From Agapanthus africanus (taxonomy: Eukaryota > Streptophyta > Magnoliopsida > Asparagales > Amaryllidaceae), in contig CM057339.1 of assembly GCA_030015575.1 (NCBI GenBank), forward strand, positions 775,016,809-775,080,808: DNA of 64,000 bases. The letters run 5' to 3'. The translations under genes were made by a program, and so were the position numbers. The notes beneath the pieces are model-generated. The model was not told the origin of the DNA and ran no database searches. It was given only the letters and a program-made list of their open reading frames with translations. Shown piece after piece: positions 9,992-22,381 of this stretch (position 1 is the stretch's first letter; the number at the start of each line of letters is the position of its first letter).

Positions 9992-12900
9992 TGTAATACC
10001 CAGCCTCTTTTTATACCAGAATCTGTATTTTGTTACTTTATAATTTTATTTATTTTATTTTATAATGTTATCTATTTTATTTTAAATAATTTTATCTATT
10101 TTATTTTACATACCTTAAACCTAACTAAAATTTCCTTTCCTAATATTTTTATTATTCAGCCCAGCCCATTCATATTTCAGTTTAACCTTCTCTTCAATTA
10201 TCTTTAATTTTCATTCCCGGCACTAAGCCCACATTCCTTCACAATTTTTCCTCATTTTTATTCTGAGCCCGTCTTCCCAGCCCAGGCCCCATTCCTCTAT
10301 TATATTCTTTATTGTTATTTTCCTGAAACCGGCCCGGCCCTCACTCTAATTTTTCCCATCACAATTCCCTTATTAATTTCTCTTTTAATTCTCGGCCCAG
10401 CCTCTCTAAATACTTAACCCTTTTCTTTAATTTTTCCCAGACCATCCCATTTCTCTTTTCTTTCTTAAACTCAAAGTTTTAATTCCGGTCCTCATTACCT
10501 TTTCCATTCCTTTTAATTCTTTTATTTTGATTTCAGCCCACTTACTTTATTTTATCCTTTAAAACAAAACTTAACCGGTCCGTCCCTTACTCAGCCATTA
10601 AAATTCTTATTAATAAATCCTTTTAGTTCCAGCACAGTCCATTTCTTTATTTCTAATTAATTTTCTTATTTTTTCAGCCCTTGCCGGCCCAGCCTTCAGC
10701 CCACTTAGTTTTACTAAAATCATTTAAATAAATTTGTTGGCCCGCGTCTCCTCTCCACGCCCGCGCCCGCTTCCTCCTTACCCGACCCGACCCCCACTCC
10801 TGTTCATCTTCCTTCAAATTCCTCCAACGGCTCTCTTCCTATTCTCGCGCGTCCGTTCCTCCTCCGCCGCCTCCGCCCTCGCTCACGCTGCCGTTACCCC
10901 ACGACGCGCATCCCCTCTCTAACCCCCATCGCTTCCGTTCTCTCTCACTCTCACTCTCAAATCCCTGTGCTCAACTCGCGACGACAACGACGACCAATTC
11001 CCAATTCTTCCATCACCTCCTCCACGTCGTAGCTTCACCACCGCCGACCACCGTCACTATCCTCCATCCTCCACTCCCGCTCACTCCTTCTCCTCACACA
11101 ATTCCACCTCCTCCCTGCGCGACACCCATCACCCACTCCCCTGCACCCACTCATCTGCAACCGTGACCGCCCTGTCGCCGCCGCCGCCATCATCAGCATT
11201 ACAGTCTCCTCTCTCGCCTCCACCCTCGACCACCTTTAAACCCGAGCTCCCCACTCCCTCCTTCATCTTCCACGAGATCCCTGCACGCACCTTCGACCTC
11301 CCCTCGTCGTCAGCAACCTCACCCCAGTCGACTCCCCCGCATCCTCATCGTCGTCGACGTCGTCGTCGTAACCACCCCTCTCTGCTTCTCTCTCTCACTC
11401 GACCCCTCTCCTTCACTCTCTTTCCCTCTGAGCTCTCTCTCTTTCCCTCACTCTCTCTCTCTCTCTCCTCACTCACTGTCTCTCTCTCTCTGTAACCCTC
11501 TCCCAGCTTTCTCTCTCTCTCCCCCTCTCTCACAGTTCCCCCTCCCTCTCTTTCTTGCTCTGCATACTCAACTCTCTCTCTATCTGCCTAATCTCTCTCT
11601 CTCAAGTTCTTTCTTTCTCTAACTCTTTCTCTCTCTAAATTCTCCCTCTCTTTCTCTGCAATATCTCCATCGGCCTCGACAACATCAGCGGTCCCCAGCC
11701 ACAACATCGCCTGAGCACATAGCGAGCCCCAACTTCCACGAGCCTCGACTGCATCCTGGCCGAGCCCAAGCTTGTGATCTTCGTGTCGCGTTAGTGGCGT
11801 TACCATCAGCGTACGACCCCGAGACATTCTCAGGCAAGTATTCTACTTGCTTACATGCTATTTATCTAAGTTACAATCGTTAAATACATGAATTATAATG
11901 CTACAAGTTTAAAACTATTATGTGCCGTAACTGTTCGATGCTTGTTCCCTTAGGAAAATATTATCAAATTTGACGGAACTCAGTAGTGTAGGTTGGCCCG
12001 TAGGGCTGTGAACATAGTGTGTGAATTTTGTTGGATGATGTAATCGATATTGACTAAAACAACTACCCCCAAGTTTAATTGTAAAACCGTAATCCTGTTG
12101 TATCTGAAAATCGTTAAATTCACCATAAATCATATACATATTAGAATGGTACGTTCGAGGGCTCAAATCGAAGCCGACTCGACAAACTTTAACCCTGTAC
12201 TAGTTTCCAGACATTCCTGTACTTAAACCATGATGAAAATTTGATCGGAGTGCAGTCCAGAGCGACTCCAGTTATTGGTTGCTGTTCCGTATTGGATACC
12301 ATGGGATTCCCTTAACTCGTAGGTTGCGGAACTCCGCTGCTTATTATAGATAAATCTGTTAGCTAGACAACACAATTGATTTCATCCTGTTTCGTTACCG
12401 TTTGATATTTAATCTGTAATTTAGAAGATCGGGACACATAACAGTCCCAGCAGAATCAAAATTGACATGTTGATATTAAACAGGTTATAACTACTAACGT
12501 ACAGACGCGATTGAAGATCCGTTTGTTGCGTTGAAAACTTTACTGAAAACCCTAGAATTCATCCAACTGTAGCGTCACTAAAATCCGATCCCAACTGGGA
12601 TCAAAATGCGTTGCGAAATGGATTTCTGATTCTGAAACCGGATTTCCAGCCGCGAGCGCTTAAAATGAAAAGGTTATAACTTTTGATCCTGGAACCCGAT
12701 TGGCTTGAAACAAAATTCTATGGATGGATAACTGAATATACTAATTACTACCCGTTTATTGTTTCGCTAAATTATATACGTACGTTTCATGATAAATCGT
12801 GCAAGTGATAGATTACTGTTTTTATGACACCTTAATTGTGCTTATATACTGTTCATGCATCATAGCATACCTATATCATTGTAGTGATAACCTAGTGATA

Positions 12901-13984
12901 TCGTGCATTTACCCAGTGTTAGTTTCTAGCGATGATTGTGGCAAGTACGTCAGTGTTCGTGTATCCGTGATTAAGTGAAAGTGATACGTACTTGTACACA
13001 ATCAGTGACCCTATTATTCTATTGCATTGTCGACGTCTGTGGGATGCGTGTACGTGTGACTATAAGTGGTATGGGACATTTATGGAAGCGCTTGCACGGG
13101 TGTTACAGATAAGGCACCAGACACTGCCATTTATCTTAGGTATTAGTCGGGACGTGCTTGATGGAGGTCCTGCCTCCAGTTCTCGCGCAGACTTGTCACG
13201 GATCGATTAGTATTTAGGGTTATGGTTAGCGTTTGATGTAGACCACGGGGTGTGGGGTAGTTTAAGTGTGAGCTCAACAGAATCTCGGGAGTCCCATGCC
13301 GGTTTATATATTTAGGGAGTTATATGGAGATTTACAGGGTACGTGATATATACACCGTGACATTCTTGATACATGTTGGGCCCGTGGTCCCTTGCCCTTG
13401 GGTTCTACCCTTGGGTGGAGGACACTCACGAGTGGTTGACTCTCACACTTGGACTGACGATAGGCTTAGTGACCTGTACAGTGAGACTTAGAGACTGATA
13501 GGGATACTGGCATTTTATTCATGATATACTGTGTGGCATACGTGACATGTCGTTATACTGCTTTACTATCCGCTGCGTTGATTACTGCACATTCTTATAC
13601 ATGCTGTCATTGATTTACTGTGATTCATATCCATTACCACTGTTAGGACTGTCACTTGATTTTATACATATTATATTGCTATTGTGTCGCTCTGACGACC
13701 TGAGTATGCATGCTCAGTGTGAGAAGACGATTTAGCCTGGACCAGTGCATCACAGACTTCCTGACTTGCCGTTCCTAGTTACATCCGTTTGTTTCACTTC
13801 AGGTCAGTTTACATTATTGTATCTTTCAGTTACTGCATTTCTCATTACCTACGCATCGTTTACTGTTTACCATGATAAACTAGAAGCCGAAGTGTGACTA
13901 CGGCAGGACTTTTCCTTGAGCGTAGGAGCATGGCTGGCCTTGTCTACCCCTCGTATTCCGTATTTTGGGAAGCGGGGCGTGACA
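9992..13984 (+). repeat. LTR copy 1 (3993 bp)
   Basis: TG...CA ends. Contents in order: an AT-rich part with many GGCCCA-type words; a C/T-rich tract (10740-11660); a candidate GC-type splice donor within a short hairpin (CAG then GCAAGTA, 11831-11850); then AT-rich sequence. Compared with copies 2 and 3 it lacks a 10-bp CCGTTCCTTT stretch near 10220. No protein gene is convincing. Confidence 0.9.
11379..11660 (+). repeat. CT microsatellite cluster in LTR 1
   Basis: Dense CTCTCT runs, repeated in LTR 2 near 18168-18450 and LTR 3 near 24995-25265 with small length changes. Such pyrimidine tracts often lie in plant leader regions, so this may be the transcribed leader. The open frames across it are low-complexity by-products. 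Confidence 0.75.
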
Positions 13985-13993
13985 TGGTTTAGA

Positions 13994-14004
13994 TGGTATC
14001 AGAG
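13994..14004 (+). other. Primer-binding site, internal region 1
   Basis: TGGTATCAGAG, complementary to the 3' end of plant initiator tRNA-Met, nine bases inside LTR 1. The match ends after 11 bases. Confidence 0.75.
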
Positions 14005-14332
14005 ACAGGTTTTGTATCGTCTGGGATTGCAGTTTTCCGTGTAGAGTTTGGCAATCTAAGACATCACTCGGTCTAGATTGTAAACTTGTCATTCTTGATC
14101 CATATTCATATCGCGTGTTCAGCTATCCATTCGTTATGGTTTCGGGTGACTTGACAAGGTTACGTGGTTGCAATTGCACTATCGTACTCTAATCAAGTGA
14201 CTTAAAGTCATACAGTTGATTCTCCACTTATAATAAATTCAGCATCTCTGATATTTTTGAATCTTTGTCCTATCCATTTTGATTCGTATACCTTGTGACT
14301 TATATCATCCTCAAAATTGTTGTTTCAGGATC

Positions 14333-14731
14333 ATGTCTTCCAACGACTCTTCGTCTTTATCCGCTCCCCAGAATCAGACCGTTGAGATCCTGAGTGTACT
14401 GCAAGATTTGAAGGAAGCCCAGGAGCGAACGAACGACTTATTAGCCGAAGGACTGAGAAGGCAGGTGAATCAGGCACCAGCGGGAGTCTCCAATCATAAA
14501 GGAATCCCTATTAGGCGAGGAAAAGAGAAGAAGATGAAGCGTCAACAGAAGCATCATAAGAACCCTTGCTGTCGATATTGTAAGAGGCCAGGACACCTTC
14601 AGAGGGATTGTCGCCGCGCCCAAGGGAGATGTCTAATATGCGGTTCCAACGAATACCTCATCAACGGTTGCCCAGAAAGGAAAGAACTACAAGGAGGAAA
14701 CTCGTCCACACTCCCCACTTCTACCAAGTGA
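14333..14731 (+). CDS. Gag-like two-zinc-knuckle protein, copy 1
   Basis: 132 codons. The ATG lies two bases after a TGTTTCAG acceptor-like site. Residues 1-45 are Ser/Gln-rich and then helical (LQDLKEAQERTNDLL). A basic patch follows (RRGKEKKMKRQQKHHKN). A CCHC knuckle CCRYCKRPGHLQRDC comes next, then a second one reading CLICGSNEYLINGC, in which the zinc-binding His is Tyr. Copy 2 keeps His there. Knuckles of this kind bind RNA in retroelement nucleocapsids. No capsid domain is visible, so this is a fragment of gag or a reduced gag. Possible splicing to the acidic frame downstream is suggested by further TTTCAG sites, unproven. Confidence 0.7.
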   Translation: MSSNDSSSLSAPQNQTVEILSVLQDLKEAQERTNDLLAEGLRRQVNQAPAGVSNHKGIPIRRGKEKKMKRQQKHHKNPCCRYCKRPGHLQRDCRRAQGRCLICGSNEYLINGCPERKELQGGNSSTLPTSTK

Positions 14732-15107
14732 GGATCATCGCGTAGTTTGAACTTCGACCATAAGGCGGATCTAACGCAGGATTCAACTCGCGTAACGATG
14801 ATGCAGCGTTCTGGCAATCGAAGAAGAATTCTATGATTTCCAATTTCAATAATAATGTTGTCATCTTTTATGAATATTTTCTTCCATTTGAACCTTTGTA
14901 TCCGTTGAACTTTTAGTTGAATGAAATGAAATTCGAATCATAATATATGTATCACTCTCATGCTTTCTCTATGTCAAATTCTATTCATTATCACGGTATT
15001 TTCATTCTGATCTTTCAGTTCCTGCAACCGCATATTTTCCTATATTTCGTACCCTGAGCTTTCCTTGATATAATCCACTGTCTAATCATGACTTCTCTTT
15101 TCAGGCT
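14732..15107. other. Spacer between the two frames of internal region 1
   Basis: AT-rich, no gene. It contains TTTCAG acceptor-like sites (near 15014 and 15099) that would join the acidic frame if this were an intron. Confidence 0.4.
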
Positions 15108-15577
15108 ATGCCCATCCTGGAGCAGCGCCGCATCTCGACGAGGATGCACAGTCATGCATTTCCTTAGATTATACACTGACGAGTTCCGATGATGAGGTCA
15201 ATGGTCCCCAGGTCAACTTCGGAAACAACGATTCAGAGGACGAAGGAGCAGCCGTCCTAGAGTTCGACATGATGGTTGATTCTGACGAAGAAGAAGGAGA
15301 TCCCGAAGAGAACCCGATAGAGGAAGACCCCGAGGAAGAACCGATGGAAGAAAACCCAGTGGAGGAAAATCCCAAAGAAGAGAATCACATGGAATCGGAT
15401 CTCGATGAAGAAGCTTTATCCGAGGATGAAGGACCAGAAGATCAAGACCCTGCCGTGGAAGAACTCCCTTTGGCAGTCCCCGCGAGACGCTATGGGAATG
15501 GACGCCCCTACCTGAGTGCGCGAGCCTACCGCAACCTGCTAAATCTCCACAACCGCGACCGACGGAATTTCTTTTAG
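15108..15577 (+). pseudogene. Acidic protein of the gag-only element, copy 1 (frameshifted)
   Basis: Same protein as at 21896-22381, but one G is missing straight after the start codon (ATGCCC here, ATGGCCC in copy 2), so the ATG reads out of frame. The rest stays open to TAG at 15575. It contains a Glu/Pro-rich repeat (EENP, EEDP, EEEP units) and a basic conserved end with RRYGNGRPYLSARAYRNLL. The acidic repeat is one 5-residue unit shorter than in copy 2. Function unknown. Confidence 0.65.
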
Positions 15578-16771
15578 ATATTGTCTTCTGGCCAAATAAA
15601 ATGTGTATAGTCTAGGGCCACTTTTCGCCTTTGACAATGACTTGTTTCAAATTTTCTTGAATGAAATAAACCTTCTAGATTCGTAAACTTTTTTATTATT
15701 GGTTCGTTTAATACTTGTTTATTGCCCGCATCCATTTATCTTTCTGCTGAGATTCCTGACTGTCCACCCTACTCATTGTATAGTTTTCACCCCGTTCGAT
15801 TAGAAAATACCGCACCCTTCGTCCTTCGTCTGTGTCCCGTTTGAGACCCTTCTGGGAGGAGAGCAATTCTTGTGAAACTTCCGAATTCATTAACTCTTCA
15901 AATTTTGATTCGTGTGTTGTACCAACTGTTGTTACCCCCACACTTTTCCTTTTGTATTCTTTTGTGCTCATCCTTGCTTCCCGTGCTGACCCGATCCCAA
16001 TCTCCTTGATCTTCAGCCTAAAGCCGACACACTCCAATCTTCTGTTAGAACCACACTTCCTTGTAATCATCACCCTAGCTAGCATATGCAATTTTGTGTT
16101 CTTCCTATTACCCTAATTATATATAGGGACCGTATTATTCAAAAATTTAGTTTTCATCATTTTGGTCAGTGTTATGGATTACTCCGTTTTTGTATTTTAA
16201 GTACACTATTATTTTCATTCTCAGTAGCGCAACCATACACCGCGCATATTTTGTTCCATATTACTCATTTTCATTATGTGAGTTTTCTAAGATATTTTAA
16301 GACTACTTGACCGATACGTTTTCCTAAAATGGCTTAACCTACCGACTACTTTTCACTACTTTATTCTCGTTACCTCATTTCGAGTGTCGTGCCTATGCTT
16401 ACTATTTTGAGTGGTTGATCCTTATATTTATTATCTCTGTTTGCTATTTTTGATATATTTAGAGGCGCACACATTCGGGTTTCGATTTTATTGGACATGC
16501 ATTGCTTATTTCCGTTCGTTATAGTTATCTATATTCTCGTGTACTTATAGTTCGTCCTTATAGTTGTTCCTACCGTATACTTGTTTAAATCCTTCCTGTT
16601 GTATGTTGTTCTGCATGTATATATATATATATATCTTCACAATTTCATTCACCTGTTTTAAGTAAACCATTATGAATTAGCTTATGATATGGTAGTTTTC
16701 GTTTTTTGATTTTTACAACTTATCGTTTAGTCTTAAATTTCGAGGACGAAATTTTTGTAAGGGTGATATGA
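15578..16771. other. 3' part of internal region 1
   Basis: AT-rich, no gene supported. It ends with a perfect palindrome AAATTTCG-AGGA-CGAAATTT (16735-16754), a (TA)n run near 16618-16634, and a short purine stretch just before LTR 2 that probably serves plus-strand priming. Confidence 0.6.
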
Positions 16772-19700
16772 TGTAATACCCAACCCCTTTTTATACCAGA
16801 ATCTGTATTTTGTTACTTTATAATTTTATTTATTTTATTTTATAATGTTATCTATTTTATTTTAAATAATTTTATCTATTTTATTTTACATACCTTAAAC
16901 CTAACTAAAATTTCCTTTCCTAATATTTTTATTATTCAGCCCAGCCCATTCATATTTTAGTTTAACCTTCTCTTCAATTATCTTTAATTTTCATTCCCGG
17001 CCCGTTCCTTTACTAAGCCCACATTCCTTCACAATTTTTCCTCATTTTTATTCTGAGCCCGTCTTCCCAGCCCAGGCCCCATTCCTCTATTATATTCTTT
17101 ATTGTTATTTTCCTGAAACCGGCCCGGCCCTCACTCTAATTTTTCCCATCACAATTCCTTATTAATTTCTCTTTTAATTCTCGGCCCAGCCTCTCTAAAT
17201 ACTTAACCCTTTTCTTTAATTTTTCCCAGACCATCCCATTTCTCTTTTCTTTCTTAAACTCAAAGTTTTAATTCCGGTCCTCATTCCCTTTTCCATTCCT
17301 TTTAATTCTTTTATTTTGATTTCAGCCCACTTACTTTATTTTATCCTTTAAAACAAAACTTAGCCGGCCCGTCCCTTACTCGGCCATTAAAATTCTTATT
17401 AATAAATCCTTTTAGTTCCAGCACAGCCCATTTCTTTATTTCTAATTAATTTTCTTATTTTTTCAGCCCTTGCCGGCCCAGACTTCAGCCCACTTAGTTT
17501 TACTAAAATCATTTAAATAAATTTGTTGGCCCGCGTCCCCTCTCCACGCCCGCGCCCGCTTCCTCCTTACCCGACCCGACCCCCACTCCTGTTCATCTTC
17601 CTTCAAATTCCTCCAACGGCTCTCTTCCTATTCTCGCGCGCCCGTTCCTCTTCCGCCGCCTCCGCCCTCGCTCACGCTGCCGTTACCCCACGACGCGCAT
17701 CCCCTCTCTAACCCCCATCGCTTCCGTTCTCTCTCACTCTCACTCTTAAATCCCTGTGCTCAACTCGCGACGACAACGACGACCAATTCCCAATTCTTCC
17801 ATCACCTCCTCCACGTCGTAGCTTCACCACCGCCGACCACCGTCACTATCCTCCATCCTCCACTCCCGCTCACTCCTTCTCCTCACACAATTCCACCTCC
17901 TCCCTGCGCGACACCCATCACCCACTCCCCTGCACCCACTCACCTGCAACCGTGACCGCCCTGTCGCCGCCGCCGCCATCATCAGCATCACAGTCTCCTC
18001 TCTCGCCTCCACCCTCGACCACCTTTAAACCCGAGCTCCCCACTCCCTCCTTCATCTTCCACGAGATCCCTGCACGCACCTTCGACCTCCCCTCGTCGTC
18101 AGCAACCTCACCCCAGTCGACTCCCCCGCATCCTCATCGTCGTCGACGTCGTCGTCGTAACCACCCCTCTCTGCTTCTCTCTCTCACTCGACCCCTCTCC
18201 TTCACTCTCTTTCCCTCTGAGCTCTCTCTCTTTCCCTCACTCTCTCTCTCTCTCTCCTCACTCACTGTCTCTCTCTCTCTGTAACCTTCTCCCAGCTTTC
18301 TCTCTCTCTCCCCCTCTCTCACAGTTCCCCCTCCCTCTCTTTCTTGCTCTGCATACTCAACTATCTCTCTATCTGCCTAATCTCTCTCTCTCAAGTTCTT
18401 TCTTTCTCTAACTCTTTCTCTCTCTAAATTCTCCCTCTCTTCCTCTGCAATATCTCCATCGGCCTCGACAACATCAGCGGTCCCCAGCCACAACATCGCC
18501 TGAGCACATAGCGAGCCCCAACTTCCACGAGCCTCGACTGCATCCTGGCCGAGCCCAAGCTTGTGATCTTCGTGTCGCGTTAGTGGCGTTACCATCAGCG
18601 TACGACCCCGAGACATTCTCAGGCAAGTATTCTACTTGCTTACATGCTATTTATCTAAGTTACAATCGTTAAATACATGAATTATAATGCTACAAGTTTA
18701 AAACTATTATGTGCCGTAACTGTTCGATGCTTGTTCCCTTAGGAAAATATTATCAAATTTGACGGAACTCAGTAGTGTAGGTTGGCCCGTAGGGCTGTGA
18801 ACATAGTGTGTGAATTTTGTTGGATGATGTAATCGATATTGACTAAAACAACTACCCCCAAGTTTAATTGTAAAACCGTAATCCTGTTGTATCTGAAAAT
18901 CGTTAAATTCACCATAAATCATATACATATTAGAATGGTACGTTCGAGGGCTCAAATCGAAGCCGACTCGACAAACTTTAACCCTGTACTAGTTTCCAGA
19001 CATTCCTGTACTTAAACCATGATGAAAATTTGATCGGAGTGCAGTCCAGAGCGACTCCAGTTATTGGTTGCTGTTTCGTATTGGATACCATGGGATTCCC
19101 TTAACTCGTAGGTTGCGGAACTCCGCTGCTTATTATAGATAAATCTGTTAGCTAGACAACACAATTGATTTCATCCTGTTTCGTTACCGTTTGATATTTA
19201 ATCTGTAATTTAGAAGATCGGGACACATAACAGTCCCAGCAGAATCAAAATTGACATGTTGATATTAAACAGGTTATAACTACTAACGTACAGACGCGAT
19301 TGAAGATCCGTTTGTTGCGTTGAAAACTTTACTGAAAACCCTAGAATTCATCCAACTGTAGCGTTACTAAAATCCGATCCCAACTGGGATCAAAATGCGT
19401 TGCGAAATGGATTTCTGATTCTGAAACCGGATTTCCAGCCGCGAGCGCTTAAAATGAAAAGGTTATAACTTTTGATCCTGGAACCCGATTGGCTTGAAAC
19501 AAAATTCTATGGATGGATAACTGAATATACTAATTACTACCCGTTTATTGTTTCGCTAAATTATATACGTACGTTTCATGATAAATCGTGCAAGTGATAG
19601 ATTACTGTTTTTATGACACCTTAATTGTGCTTATATACTGTTCATGCATCATAGCATACCTATATCATTGTAGTGATAACCTAGTGATATCGTGCATTTA

Positions 19701-20772
19701 CCCAGTGTTAGTTTCTAGCGATGATTGTGGCAAGTACGTCAGTGTTCGTGTATCCGTGATTAAGTGAAAGTGATACGTACTTGTACACAATCAGTGACCC
19801 TATTATTCTATTGCATTGTCGACGTCTGTGGGATGCGTGTACGTGTGACTATAAGTGGTATGGGACATTTATGGAAGCGCTTGCACGGGTTTACAGATAA
19901 GGCACCAGACACTGCCATTTATCTTAGGTATTAGTCGGGACGTGCTTGATGGAGGTCCTGCCTCCAGTCCTCGCGCAGACTTGTCACGGATCGATTAGTA
20001 TTTAGGGTTATGGTTAGCGTTTGATGTAGACCACGGGGTGTGGGGTAGTTTAAGTGTGAGCTCAACAGAATCTCGGGAGTCCCATGCCGGCTTATATATT
20101 TAGGGAGTTATATGGAGATTTACAGGGTACGTGATATATACACCGTGACATTCTTGATACATGTTGGGCCCGTGGTCCCTTGCCCTTGGGTTCTACCCTT
20201 GGGTGGAGGACACTCACGAGTGGTTGACTCTCACACTTGGACTGACGATAGGCTTAGTGACCTGTACAGTGAGACTTAGAGACTGATAGGGATACTGGCA
20301 TTTTATTCATGATATACTGTGTGGCATACGTGACATGTCGTTATACTGCTTTACTATCCGCTGCGTTGATTACTGCACATTCTTATACATGCTGTCATTG
20401 ATTTACTGTGATTCATATCCATTACCACTGTTAGGACTGTCACTTGATTTTATACATATTATATTGCTATTGTGTCGCTCTGACGACCTGAGTATGCATG
20501 CTCAGTGTGAGAAGACGATTTAGCCTGGACCAGTGCATCACAGACTTCCTGACTTGCCGTTCCTAGTTACATCCGTTTGTTTCACTTCAGGTCAGTTTAC
20601 ATTATTGTATCTTTCAGTTACTGCATTTCTCATTACCTACGCATCGTTTACTGTTTACCATGATAAACTAGAAGCCGAAGTGTGACTACGGCAGACCTTT
20701 TCCTTGAGCGTAGGAGCATGGCTGGCCTTGTCTACCCCTCGTATTCCGCATTTTGGGAAGCGGGGCGTGACA
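16772..20772 (+). repeat. LTR copy 2 (4001 bp), shared middle LTR
   Basis: TG...CA ends, very close to copies 1 and 3. It serves as the 3' LTR of the first unit and the 5' LTR of the second. No separate target duplication flanks it. Confidence 0.9.
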
Positions 20773-20781
20773 TGGTTTAGA

Positions 20782-20792
20782 TGGTATCAGAG
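20782..20792 (+). other. Primer-binding site, internal region 2
   Basis: TGGTATCAGAG, the same position relative to LTR 2 as in copy 1. Confidence 0.75.
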
Positions 20793-21120
20793 ACAGGTTT
20801 TGTATCGTCTGGGATTGCAGTTTTCCGTGTAGAGTTTGGCAATCTAAGACATCACTCGGTCTAGATTGTAAACTTGTCATTCTTGATCCATATTCATATC
20901 GCGTGTTCAGCTATCCATTCGTTATGGTTTCGGGTGACTTGACAAGGTTACGTGGTTGCAATTGCACTATCGTACTCTAATCAAGTGACTTAAAGTCATA
21001 CAGTTGATTCTCCACTTATAATAAATTCAGCATCTCTGATATTTTTGAATCTTTGTCCTATCCATTTTGATTCGTATACCTTGTGACTTATATCATCCTC
21101 AAAATTGTTGTTTCAGGATC

Positions 21121-21519
21121 ATGTCTTCCAACGACTCTTCGTCTTTATCCGCTCCCCAGAATTAGACCGTTGAGATCCTGAGTGTACTGCAAGATTTGAA
21201 GGAAGCCCAGGAGCGAACGAACGACTTATTAGCCGAAGGACTGAGAAGGCAGGTGAATCAGGCACCAGCGGGAGTCTCCAATCATAAAGGAATCCCTATT
21301 AGGCGAGGAAAAGAGAAGAAGATGAAGCGTCAACAGAAGCATCATAAGAACCCTTGCTGTCGATATTGTAAGAGGCCAGGACACCTTCAGAGGGATTGTC
21401 GCCGCGCCCAAGGGAGATGTCTAATATGCGGTTCCAACGAACACCTCATCAACGGTTGCCCAGAAAGGAAAGAACTACAAGGAGGAAACTCGTCCACACT
21501 CCCCACTTCTACCAAGTGA
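21121..21519 (+). pseudogene. Gag-like two-zinc-knuckle protein, copy 2 (early stop)
   Basis: Same frame as copy 1 but codon 15 is TAG (21163-21165; CAG in copy 1). Both zinc knuckles are complete here: CCRYCKRPGHLQRDC and CLICGSNEHLINGC. An internal ATG at 21196 could restart translation in front of the basic and zinc region. Copy 1 and copy 2 thus carry different single defects. Confidence 0.7.
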
Positions 21520-21895
21520 GGATCATCGCGTAGTTTGAACTTCGACCATAAGGCGGATCTAACGCAGGATTCAACTCGCGTAACGATGATGCAGCGTTCT
21601 GGCAATCGAAGAAGAATTCTATGATTTCCAATTTCAATAATAATGTTGTCATCTTTTATGAATATTTTCTTCCATTTGAACCTTTGTATCCGTTGAACTT
21701 TTAGTTGAATGAAATGAAATTCGAATCATAATATATGTATCACTCTCATGCTTTCTCTATGTCAAATTCTATTCATTATCACGGTATTTTCATTCTGATC
21801 TTTCAGTTCCTGCAACCGCATATTTTCCTATATTTCGTACCCTGAGCTTTCCTTGATATAATCCACTGTCTAATCATGACTTCTCTTTTCAGGCT
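21520..21895. other. Spacer between the two frames of internal region 2
   Basis: Counterpart of 14732-15107; no gene. It ends with a TTTTCAG acceptor-like site just before the ATG. Confidence 0.4.
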
Positions 21896-22381
21896 ATGGC
21901 CCATCCTGGAGCAGCGCCGCATCTAGACGAGGATGCACAGTCATGCATTTCCTTAGATTATACACTGACGAGTTCCGATGATGAGGTCAATGGTCCCCAG
22001 GTCAACTTCGGAAACAACGATTCAGAGGACGAAGGAGCAGCCGTCCTAGAGTTCGACATGATGGTTGATTCTGACGAAGAAGAAGGAGATCCCGAAGAGA
22101 ACCCGATAGAGGAAGACCCCGAGGAAGAACCGATGGAAGAAAACCCAGTGGAGGAAAATCCCATGGAAGAAAATCCAGAAGAAGAGAATCACATGGAATC
22201 GGATCTCGATGAAGAAGCTTTATCCGAGGATGAAGGACCAGAAGATCAAGACCCTGCCGTGGAAGAACTCCCTTTGGCAGTCCCCGCGAGACGCTATGGG
22301 AATGGACGCCCCTACCTGAGTGCGCGAGCCTACCGCAACCTGCTAAATCTCCACAACCGCGACCGACGGAATTTCTTTTAG
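21896..22381 (+). CDS. Acidic protein of the gag-only element, copy 2
   Basis: 161 codons, intact. Residues 1-55 are acidic (LDEDAQSCISLDYTLTSSDD). Residues 60-110 form a Glu/Pro-rich repeat of EENP, EEDP and EEEP units. The end is basic (ARRYGNGRPYLSARAYRNLL, then NRDRRNFF). No known domain is recognised. It follows a TTTTCAG acceptor-like site, so it may be the last exon of a spliced message. It might be the C-terminal part of a gag-derived protein; this is inference. Confidence 0.6.
   Translation: MAHPGAAPHLDEDAQSCISLDYTLTSSDDEVNGPQVNFGNNDSEDEGAAVLEFDMMVDSDEEEGDPEENPIEEDPEEEPMEENPVEENPMEENPEEENHMESDLDEEALSEDEGPEDQDPAVEELPLAVPARRYGNGRPYLSARAYRNLLNLHNRDRRNFF

Noticed and set aside
11163..11495. 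110-codon frame, repeated in the other LTRs (up to 245 codons at 24774-25511)
   Set aside because: Low-complexity Ser/Leu/Pro translation of a CT-rich LTR tract; frame length changes with microsatellite length between copies.
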